Source: Paraescarpia echinospica (lineage: Eukaryota; Annelida; Polychaeta; Sabellida; Siboglinidae). Taken from it: a stretch of 64,000 nucleotides of DNA. How positions within the stretch are numbered: the stretch's first letter is position 1; every line of letters starts with the position of its first letter. Made by a program: the position numbers and the translations under genes. Where the stretch lies: the NCBI GenBank assembly GCA_020002185.1, contig CM034544.1, positions 31,181,285-31,245,284 of the forward strand, written 5' to 3'. The notes beneath the pieces were generated by a model. That model worked only from the letters and a program-made list of their open reading frames with translations. It had not been told where the DNA came from and did no database searches. This document shows positions 12,250 through 20,931 of the stretch, in pieces.

Positions 12250-12577
12250 TGCAACATCCGGTGCGCACAATCACACACAAAGCCCACACGCGGGTTCGAA
12301 CACGAACTCGGATACGTACCTGCACACGCGTATTGTTGCACATGAACGCCCCAACGAAAGCACAACGCTCACCTTATACAGACACTCAAACACACTCACA
12401 CGCACGCAAGCCCGCACACATACACCTACTCACGCACACACACACACACACACACGCCACCGAATACGCACGCGCACACGCGCGTGCTTCCACATGAACA
12501 CACGAGCGAAAACGACAACGCACACCTCATACATACACAGAAACACAGGCTCGCGCGTTCGCATAAACACTCACACA

Positions 12578-12675
<98 letters not shown>

Positions 12676-12770
12676 TACACACAAACACACACACACACTC
12701 ACCACACACACACCCGTACAGACAAACGCACACAAGTACACACGCACCTTACTCACACGTACCCACGCAC
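12250..12770. repeat. CA-rich low-complexity tract with long (CA)n
   Basis: An imperfect CACA/CACG tract that includes a nearly pure CA array at about 12,578-12,672. The unit B counterpart (44,690-45,120) lacks most of the pure array. The His/Thr-rich or Val/Cys-rich frames are compositional. Confidence 0.92.
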
Positions 12771-13271
12771 ACCTAAATGTACGTATAACGTTTTGCTATA
12801 CATTTTGATTCCGATCTTTCTGGCCAAGCGTACGTGTGTGTGCACGTGTTCGTTTCATTCTTGCAAACGCAATGTGGTTTTTCCTGTTTTCGGATAATTA
12901 GTCGAAACTGACACACCATTCAACATATCTTGTGACCCGCTCGTAATTGCGTTTTTCAATAGTAAATTCGTTGTTTACACCACTAATAGCATACACCACT
13001 TATAGAGCTGCCTTAATTCAACTGTGGATAGCACAACATCAGACGGAAAGTGGTGTAGACTCGCCAGCCGACTTGTATGTTTTATAGAATGGCCCAATTA
13101 TACGTTATATCAGTCGAGTGGCTTTAGGCAGTTTTCGAATTGATTATATCAGCAACAGTTGTAATTCTACTGGAATTAGTCGGCCCATATGTCACACGAA
13201 CCCTGTCACCACATACAAATGGACTCAACCGCATTGTAGTTCTGACGTTGCAATTCTTCCTCATTGGGTAT
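12771..13271. other. Non-coding spacer before the inverted-repeat arm
   Basis: Collinear with about 45,121-45,624. Nothing coding is recognised. Confidence 0.5.
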
Positions 13272-14100
13272 AAACTGGCGTGCACGGCAACGCACTGGAA
13301 TATTCAAGCATGAAAGAAGTACGCTAATGCAACACATGTACGCACACGACAGCGTACTCAACGCGTGCAGGTGCGTGGGAAACTATGGAATTTCCTACAA
13401 ATGATCGAGCTCGGCTGAAAATCGAGATACATTTGGCGTAGCTTATTGCATTCGAGAGTGAAGTAAGTCGACTTTACTTCAGCTACAAGAAATGCCACTA
13501 AGTAGATTAAAAAGAAAGCAGTCAATTGATTTGTTCACTTATTATAAATTATGTCACTCGATATAAGCAGTTCAGCCGTTTGACTTTAAGGCACTGAGTC
13601 CTAATGCGCATCTGCGCGTCGTTTCCAAATATGTAGGCGCAATAAAAGTTACCAATTTATTAACATTATTATTACAAATTAAATATAACCTCACAAGTAG
13701 TGGCACGTTTGCTCTTATGGAATCCTATCTAGCAACGACCACTCGTCTAATCAGCACACGATTGTAACACGACAGCGGTGTAATAATAGAGCTACCTTCA
13801 GTATGCTACATGCGTATGTGCATATGTGCAAACATGAAAACGTGCACACGCTAACAAGCGTGCACACACGAGAACACATGTACTTGAAAGCGTACATTAG
13901 TGCACTCGTACACATGTGCATACGTGAATTCATATACACATGCGAATATGCACACATGCACACATACACATGCAAACATGCATTTACTCACTTATAACCC
14001 CACACAGACATACGTGCATACATACATACATAATATTAGATACATTCATACATACATACTATTAGATACATTCATACATACATATCAATATATTCATGCA
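13272..14100. repeat. Long inverted-repeat arm, left of GPCR (unit A)
   Basis: This arm is the reverse complement of about 17,800-18,732. It includes ACTGGAATATTCAAGCATGA opposite 18,690-18,720, the stretch around 13,385-13,530 opposite 18,480-18,610, and the 13,760-13,990 stretch opposite 18,000-18,260. The inner edge is lost in CATA/CACA simple sequence. The arms are separated by about 3.7 kb containing the GPCR gene and a GPCR relic. The unit B equivalent is at 45,625-46,430. Confidence 0.85.
13604..13675 (+). repeat. LINE 3' terminus fragment inside the left arm
   Basis: TAGGCGCAATAAAAGTTACC is followed by a TTA/ATT-rich tail on the plus strand. The opposite orientation is found at 18,341-18,390 in the right arm, so the fragment was present before the inverted repeat formed. 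Confidence 0.5.
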
Positions 14101-14158
14101 CACATGCACACATGCACACATGCACACAAGCACACACGCACACACACACACACGCACG

Positions 14159-14208
<50 letters not shown>

Positions 14209-14215
14209 CATATGC
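13985..14215. repeat. CATA and CACA/CG microsatellite
   Basis: Imperfect CATA repeats, then CACG/CACA and a short TATA run. The open frames through it (His/Thr or Cys/Val rich) are artefacts. Confidence 0.9.
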
Positions 14216-14230
14216 ATACGTGAATTTTCT

Positions 14231-14320
14231 ATGAGCAACACGTATATCGTGCTGGACTCATCGCTCAACCTGTTCGTCCTCTGTCTGTCCAACAGGAAGT
14301 GTTTGCAATATAATGTCTGA
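14231..14320 (+). pseudogene. Relic of GPCR TM7 (same family), unit A
   Basis: The frame reads SNTYIVLDSSLNLFVLCLSN. It lines up with TM7 of the intact receptor downstream, SNLFVVLNSSLNFFIYCLF, and at DNA level shares TCGCTCAAC and CTGTCTGT in register. Nothing matching TM1-TM6 is found upstream, where the sequence is microsatellite, and the tail after TM7 diverges and stops at 14,318. It appears to be the last exon-sized remnant of another family member. The same relic is at 46,648-46,737. Confidence 0.6.
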
Positions 14321-15794
14321 ATCTGATTTATTTGCTTCGCAAGAAGCCACTATTGGCTACGGTTTACGTCGGGACGGGTGCGTGTCATTGAATGTGCGTG
14401 CCCCAAGGTAAGCGACTGAAATGATATATGGTTTCAGTCTGGACTTGAGAATCGCTTAGTTTGTTCCAGTCTACTATTGCAATTACAAAATATGAGTTTT
14501 TATTAATCGGTTGGTGTCGATTGTAGGTACTATATAGCACGTAGTTTTGCTGGTTGCTAGTGTTGTATAAAGTTTGATGATACATGGTGTGGAAAATATA
14601 TAGTTGCATGCGTCATTTAGTTACTCTTTCGGGGCAAAACAAAATATATGCGCGTATGGCTGGGACATATCCCTCAACCACTCTATACATGCATTTAAGT
14701 CGTAAGTTTCACCGTAAGCTTTCTAAGGTGTTGAGTTTAACGTTGGGTAACATGTTTGTGATGGTGTATGGAATGGTAGTCGTGGTGTATGGAATGGTAG
14801 TCGTTAGTAATGAAGCTGTCTACAATAACGTTACAAAGTTGTAAAGGAATTATATCAGCCTTACCAGCGCATGACTTTGTATCATTTTTCTGACCATACA
14901 GCAAAACATAAGCAGGACAAGCGCGCTTTTCCAGTAGCAACGTCCCAAATATGTCCGTCAACTTAACGTCATCTCAAAGAATAACCACTTTCCGAAACAA
15001 TACGAAGAACGATTATTCCGAATTGCACATCTATATGAAATCTTCGGCTACCCCTCTCAGACGATGGTATTTCCACGTCCAGTTTGACAATTGTGTGTTA
15101 CAGTTATTATTCGTCCGCTTTTTTGTTGAATGCCTATATAACGTTTGGTTGAATGAATTGTACAAATGTGTCTATCTGTTGCAGGTTGCTAATGACAAGC
15201 ACAAGCTACATGCAGCTATTGTACATCAAGCACTACATACAAACAGCTATAGTTGCACAAGAACCATATACAAGCAATTATATTCAACAAGACATAAACG
15301 TGCACGTACAACGTTCAAGTGAATGATGAATCGCAAACAGTTACAAACATTTGAAACAGAACTGTTTAAGCAATCATGTATATTCAGCAAGAGAATAACA
15401 AAGTATTTACTGGCAAATACCAATGTGTCAGGTAGTGAAAGACTTGTGACAATGCTGTGCTGAACGCACACAGTGTTATCTGTCACGCTGGTGTGGCCAA
15501 TGGTTTGGGCTTCCTAGAATATAAGTTATACTACTCAGAGGATTAATACATACACACGGATTCAATCCATACGCACGTGTGTGTATATATGTACGTGTGT
15601 ACAAGTGTTATCTATGTGCGTTAATGCACACTAATAGTAATTCACAATTGAAAGTACCACCTTCGTGAATGCACTAGACAAAGTGCAACGACGGCTACAA
15701 GACACAGGGCTATACTCTTGACTGGGGATAAAATCCTCTGACACTGGTACATTCACAACGTCACTACAAGGTAACACATATTTCACAAGGAGAT
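14321..15794. other. GPCR 5' flank
   Basis: This stretch is shared with unit B (46,738-48,186). A 123-codon frame at 14,951-15,322 is shortened by an internal deletion in unit B and has no known domain. Upstream exons or a promoter of the GPCR could lie here, but no TATA box or splice pair is convincing. Confidence 0.5.
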
Positions 15795-16754
15795 ATGTTG
15801 GTTGCCTCGTGTCATATAGTGTTCCTCATAGTTTGTGACATTGTATGTGTGATTGGCCTCGTGGGAAATTCACTATCATACCTGGTGTTGCACAGTGAGG
15901 AACACGAGCATGTTGGCACGTACCTTCTTAAGGCTCTTGCTTTGGTGGATAACATGTTCCTGGCCACATGTATAATTGAAATAAGTGCCATGTACATGGC
16001 TTTATACTTTAACTGGGAGTCAATACTTTCAAATATTGATTCTTATCTAGATATAGTATCACAATTCACTAATGTGTTATCTGTCTGGATGGTAGTGCTT
16101 GTCGCAGGCAACCGGTACGTCGCCGCGTGTCGCCCTCTGGTGGCGCTACGGCTCTGCACAAAGCGACATGTACAACTACAAATCACGTTCATAACTATTG
16201 CAGCATGTATGTTTAATATTCCGCAGTTGTTTGCGATCCGTCCAGTGTTGCGTAATGTGACAATAATCGGCAATAACAATGTCACCTTTGTGCACTCAAA
16301 GTGGGAGAATGTCGGTCTCCGGTCTATTCCCATATATAGAATTCTCTATGAAACTGTAGCTTATAGTGTCTTCGTCTACGTCATACCACTGGTCACGTTG
16401 ATCTTCTTCAATGTCCACTTGATACGTGGTCTCAAGTCGGCGCAGCGCGGACGCAGGGAAATGACGTTACGTTCAGGCAATGAAAAAAACAACATCACTT
16501 TAGTCATGATCATCATAGTCATTGTGTTCATGGTGTGCCAGACACCAGCGATGATCAACCATATATTGCGCTATTTCATTGGCGACGTTTTTTGGTCAAC
16601 GTGCACAACCTTCACAATGTATTTTATTACGAGCAATTTGTTTGTTGTGTTGAACTCGTCGCTCAACTTCTTCATCTACTGTCTGTTCAGACGACAGTTC
16701 CAGGAGCAACTGTGTGTGTTGTTTGGTCGACTGTGTTCTCGTCCTTGTCAATAA
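15795..16754 (+). CDS. FMRFamide-receptor-like class A GPCR, unit A copy
   Basis: A single-exon reading frame of 319 residues with seven hydrophobic segments. The landmarks are TM1 about 6-32 with GN at 24-25, TM2 with LALVD (Asp52), TM3 ending in NRY at 106-108 in place of DRY, TM4 ending in FNIP (140-143), TM5 with Pro198, TM6 with CQTP (248-251) in place of CWxP, and TM7 with NFFIY (291-295) in place of NPxxY. A Cys-rich basic tail (CLFRRQF) follows. These variants and the NSSLNFFIYC string fit invertebrate FMRFamide-receptor-like peptide receptors, which act at the plasma membrane through G proteins. ECL2 has two N-glycosylation sequons (154 and 162) but no Cys, so the usual TM3-ECL2 disulfide is absent. 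The N-terminus is very short. The frame stays open upstream to a TAA at about 15,730, so an upstream exon is possible; the first ATG is chosen. The ligand is unknown. Confidence 0.85.
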   Translation: MLVASCHIVFLIVCDIVCVIGLVGNSLSYLVLHSEEHEHVGTYLLKALALVDNMFLATCIIEISAMYMALYFNWESILSNIDSYLDIVSQFTNVLSVWMVVLVAGNRYVAACRPLVALRLCTKRHVQLQITFITIAACMFNIPQLFAIRPVLRNVTIIGNNNVTFVHSKWENVGLRSIPIYRILYETVAYSVFVYVIPLVTLIFFNVHLIRGLKSAQRGRREMTLRSGNEKNNITLVMIIIVIVFMVCQTPAMINHILRYFIGDVFWSTCTTFTMYFITSNLFVVLNSSLNFFIYCLFRRQFQEQLCVLFGRLCSRPCQ

Positions 16755-17788
16755 TATTTTACGACACCCTGACAGATAACATAATGTTGCTTTGTAGACA
16801 ATACTTGGTCACCAGAAACACAATTTTGTTGCCGAGTGAAACGTAGATTTATTCCTGTAATTACGAGTGTAAGTTATTGTAATTGCCTACAATATCAATA
16901 CCAAGTTACAGAAATTGGCGTTTTCAGAATGCGTTTATGATATCACCAATGACAAATGTTCGATGTGATAAATTAATCTTTGGTACTCTAACGATTCAAG
17001 GAAGCCATGATTGTCCATGTCATTGCAATGACACCTTTTGTGTTTGTGTGATGTATCATATCTAAAATGGCATAGCCATATAAGCAATGGTAATAAACCT
17101 TTATGAACAATAAACTAGACGTAGTCATCCACGACGTAGGCATGTCCGACAAGAAACTTTGAATTGGGTCCGAATGCTATTCTGCCGCCTCAAAACTTGG
17201 CCAATTCGTACAGTCTACGTAGCTCCAGTTCACTCAGATGTATGAATGAGTACCTGGCTAAAGACTACGGTGGATATTTGTTCACGAATAGTCTTCGCAC
17301 ACTAACATTAGTTGCAACATTAACTGAATGCGTCCCAGGGAAGACGAGATGGTGTTTGATTAAACAGGTCTGCCAGGAAATAAAGTGTAAAGCGTTGTGA
17401 ACAGTCCTAAAGACTATATAAGAACTTACCTTTATGTGTAGACATTGAGAACAATAAATTTATGTTACATCGTTCAGAGGGTTGCAAAAACAAATAACGT
17501 GTGCAAAGATGTTTCGGTCGTACAACCGATAAGAATAGAACAACAATTAAACATAAATTACACAGGGATGATACAGTTACAAAACATACATTCTGAGAAA
17601 CACTTGGCATTGTTGTTGCTGTTCGTGGGAAGATAACCCTTGGCTTCCAATTTAAATACCTGTGTGGATTTGAAGGCGTAACTGAAATTCAGGGCATTCG
17701 TTGTTCGAGAATCAACACCGTAACGTTCCAACTCCAATCTTCGGTGCTACTGGTGTACGTGGGAACTTATTCCTAAACGAACTGGTAA
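16755..17788. other. GPCR 3' flank and spacer
   Basis: Probably 3' UTR to about 17,110, then non-coding sequence shared with 49,147-50,109. No further gene is recognised. Confidence 0.55.
17092..17097 (+). promoter_or_regulatory. Candidate poly(A) signal AATAAA of the GPCR
   Basis: AATAAA lies 338 bases after the GPCR stop codon, and a second AATAAA follows at about 17,109. The first is conserved at 49,485 downstream of the unit B gene at almost the same distance. Confidence 0.5.
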
Positions 17789-18060
17789 ATGAACGTATGT
17801 AGGTATGTACGTATGTACGCATGTACGCATGTACGCATGTACGCATCTACGTATGTAAGTATGTATGTACGTATGTATGCAAGTATACATGTATGTATGT
17901 GTGCATGTATTTATTCATGTTTGCATGTGTGCATGAATACATTTATATGTATGTATGTATGTGTGTATGTATGTATGTATGTATGCATTTATGTATATAT
18001 GTATGCACGTATGTCTGTTTGTTTATATGTGAGTATATGCATGTTTACATGTGAATGATT
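17789..18060. repeat. TATG/TACG microsatellite
   Basis: Imperfect ATGT/ACGT repeats form the inner part of the right inverted-repeat arm. They are the reverse complement of the CATA tract near 13,985-14,100. Confidence 0.9.
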
Positions 18061-18732
18061 GTGTTCATATTCGCATGTGTACATGAGTTCACATGTGCAC
18101 GTGTGCACGAGTGCACTAATGCACGCTTTCAAGTTCACGTGTTCGCATGTGTGCAAGCCTGTTAACGCGTGCACGTTTTCACGTACGCACATATGCACGT
18201 ACGCTTGAAGCATACTCAAGGTAGCTCTGTTATTACACCGGCTGTCCTGTTACAATCGTGTGCTGCTTATACGAGTGGTTGTTGCTAGACATAGGATTCC
18301 ATAAAAGCAAACGTGCCATTATTTGTGAGGTAATATTTAATTAATAATAATAATGTTAATAAATATGGTAACTTTTATTGCGCCTACATGTCTGGCATCA
18401 AGACTCCGTGCCTTACACTGAAACGGGTGGACTGCCTATGGCGAGTGATACATCATAAGTAAACAAATCAACTGACTGCATTCTTTTTTATTCTACTTAG
18501 TGGCATTTCTGGTAGCTAGAATAATGTCGACTTACTTCACACTCGATTGCAAGAAGCTACACCAAATGTATCTCGATTTTCAGCAGGGCTCGATTTTTTA
18601 TTTATTTAGGAAATTCCATAGTTTCCCATGCACCTGCACGCGTTGAGTGCACAGTCGTCTGTGTTCAGGTGTCGCACTAGCGCACTTTTTTCCTGCTTGA
18701 ATATTCCAGTGCTTTGCCGTACACTCCAGTTT
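17800..18732. repeat. Long inverted-repeat arm, right of GPCR (unit A)
   Basis: The reverse complement of 13,272-14,100. The match includes the block around 18,220-18,330 (TAGCTCTGTTATTACACCGG against the 13,770-13,800 region) and the block around 18,480-18,720. The outer match ends in CCAGTTT at about 18,732, opposite AAACTGG at 13,273. Confidence 0.85.
18341..18390 (-). repeat. LINE 3' terminus fragment inside the right arm
   Basis: An ATT tail, then GGTAACTTTTATTGCGCC, mirrors 13,604-13,675. Confidence 0.5.
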
Positions 18733-18897
18733 ACATGTGTGCGTGTGTGCGTGTGTGCGTGTGTGCGTGTGTGCGTGCGTGTGCGCGTGCATGCGTGCGT
18801 GTGCGCGTGCATGCGTGCGTGTGTGCGTGCGTGCGTGCGTGTGTGCGTGTGTGCGTGTGTGCGTGCGTTCGTGCGCGCGTTCGCGCGTGTGCGCGTG
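18728..18897. repeat. GTGTGC/GTGC microsatellite
   Basis: Short-period GTGTGC and GTGCGT repeats abut the outer end of the right inverted-repeat arm. At the same place unit B has GTAT, GT and TATG repeats. Confidence 0.92.
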
Positions 18898-19912
18898 GAA
18901 CATGAACGAAGACCCTAATGCACTACCAACAGAGTATAGGTGGCGAATGTGAACCCTAAACCCAGACATCTGATAAAATCAGTTTAGTCCTTTCGGGTAG
19001 ATGGTCTTCTCTGCAAAACATTTTGTTGTAAATTAAACCTAAAAAAGAAAAACATGTCTGATTAATGGTACAACGAAATAACGACTATCGGTTTATAATG
19101 GAGACGAGAATGCGTGTTTATTCAGTCATGGCACAGGGTTGCATTCAGCCGTTACATTCCCATGCCACTGAACATTAAACAATGACCAATTGGACAAGGC
19201 TGAGAATAGTAACCGGAGGTTATCCTCATCTGTCCTGTTAAATAACATAGATGAATACATGTTTTTTTTTTTTTTTTTTTTAAAACATACATATGCATAT
19301 ACAATCACAGAGGGTTCGCTACAAGATGGAAAGAGTATCTGCGACCCAATGGCGTTCTTCTGAATCAGAGGGGACGATGCTCTATTAAAAAAAACATCCG
19401 GTGTGCCGTACGGAGGTATGCGCTGAAATTAAAGTAAACACAAGGAATGCGAAGTTGTGGTGCTGCCCACATTGCCGCTACTGCTGACCACCCCACACCT
19501 CCACAAACATGTGTCATTTTTATTAATAATTAATACATGGGCATTCAGTAATTATTTCGGACGGTAAACCTGTAAAAACAAAATAAGCTATTAAATTATG
19601 CATGCAATATATCTATCGTATCATAGTTGTACAGGAGACGGAAACATGTGAAGCCGTACGAGCCAGCACTGCTGTAACCCGACACCCCACATGCAGCCTA
19701 ATCCCCCTAACAACTACACAACTGCACTAACATTACGATGTCTCACAGTGTCCTAAACGCTAGGGTCATTGTTCTGTAGAAGCCCATTTTTCATTGTAAT
19801 TTGGTGACCACCACCATATCTTTCAGATTGTTGTTCTTTGAGAATGCTGCTATAAATCTCGGCGTGTCTATTTCTGGATACGCGGTTTGAAGCAGTTTAT
19901 AGGTGGCTTTAG
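18898..19912. other. Unit A-specific non-coding sequence
   Basis: Not found in unit B. It includes a 20-base T run at 19,262-19,281. The part nearest 19,913 may be the 3' region of the Penelope remnant. Confidence 0.5.
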
Positions 19913-20395
19913 CTAGTTTAGCCCCTGGTGGGAGAAGCGAATCACAAAAGGTATAATATCAAAAGAGTCCTCTCTAACATTCAGTCCCCCTGGCTGCGTA
20001 GTTTTAAGTCTTGTAATCCATTTTGATTCACAATTCCGTCTGTAAATGGTTTCCAGTGAGGCGACGTCAGAAAATGGCTCTGATTCCAAGATTGTAATTC
20101 GCAAATCGGATATTGAGTGACCAGCTCCGTTAAAATGCTTGGCTACTTGTGTGTCGTTGTGATGTCGTATGTCCGATCTGTGATTATTTAGACGTGTGTT
20201 CGGAGTTGATTGCTAGTCTCATCCACGTATCTTGCGGAGCAAGCGTTGCAAGTAATTAGGTAAACCACGCTGGATGCACCGCAATTGTTGATTTTGCTCT
20301 GAGGTGGCCTCCTTGTGTTGTTAATAGGTGTGAAATCTACAAATACCATACAGGCTAGACAACTTTTCACCTGACATTTCACGGCTTGTTCTTTC
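19913..20395 (-). pseudogene. Penelope-like element GIY-YIG endonuclease fragment
   Basis: Read on the minus strand, the translation has a Cys-rich knuckle (CQVKSCLAC). It continues with NNCGASSVVYLITCNAC and then YVDETSNQLRT, the GIY and YIG strands of a GIY-YIG nuclease with the second Gly changed to Asp. After a 2-base insertion near 20,190 the next frame continues with LNNHRSDIRHHNDTQVAKHF and LRITILES, and further on WITRLKTTQPGGLN. This order is that of the C-terminal endonuclease of Penelope-like retroelements. The reverse transcriptase is missing because the fragment is cut at about 20,395 by a TATG microsatellite. Frameshift and truncation make it inactive. It is absent from unit B. 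Confidence 0.85.
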
Positions 20396-20566
20396 ATGTA
20401 TGTATGTATGTATGTATGTATGTATGTATGTATGTATGTATGTATGTATGTATGTATGTATGTATGTATGTATGTATGTATGTATGTATGTATGTATGCA
20501 TGTATGCATGTATGCATGTATGTATGTATGTATGTATGTATGTATGTATGTATGTATGTATGTATG
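20396..20566. repeat. (ATGT)n microsatellite
   Basis: About 170 bases of nearly pure TATG repeat with a few GCATGTAT variants near 20,498-20,516. It abuts the truncated 5' end of the Penelope fragment. Confidence 0.97.
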
Positions 20567-20689
20567 AAAGCATGTTAACGCTTTCCTCTTAGGCGGCTTG
20601 AACATCGGGCTCCAAGCTTTCAGGAATTTATTTACGATCACAGGTATTGAACGTAAGACCTACGCGTTTTTCAAATTACCCGATATATA

Positions 20690-20920
20690 AGATTCTCATC
20701 TTTTTCTTCAAAATATTGCCCTTAAGTATACCATTAGGTTACAGTGTGTACAGAATTGATTAGCAAGGGTTGTGACACGGTCTCCACAGTTTTCTAATCG
20801 GTACCTCTTCTGAGGTGTTTGTATTGGCTTCCTTCATTATCTCATAAATTGTACCACTACTTACGAGACATGTTCATGCTTACTTGTGTAAAAAAGCATA
20901 TACCGTTAATATAAATATTA
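20690..20920 (+). pseudogene. CR1-like LINE reverse transcriptase C-terminal relic
   Basis: The sequence around TATTGCCCTTAAGTATACC, with GGGTTGTGACACGGTCTCC further on, is a diverged copy of 30,580-30,730. There the frame SKLDYCNSIFRNIALKDITS and a following RVQN-type segment mark the end of a CR1/L2/Jockey-type reverse transcriptase. Here it is shifted and stopped. The LINE continues after the RTE insertion at 23,761. Confidence 0.65.
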
Positions 20921-20931
20921 TATCATCATCA

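Noticed and set aside
14951..15322. A 123-codon frame upstream of the unit A GPCR
   Set aside because: The unit B version is shortened by an internal deletion and lost its first part. No domain or signal peptide is visible, and it is not linked to the GPCR by an evident splice pair.
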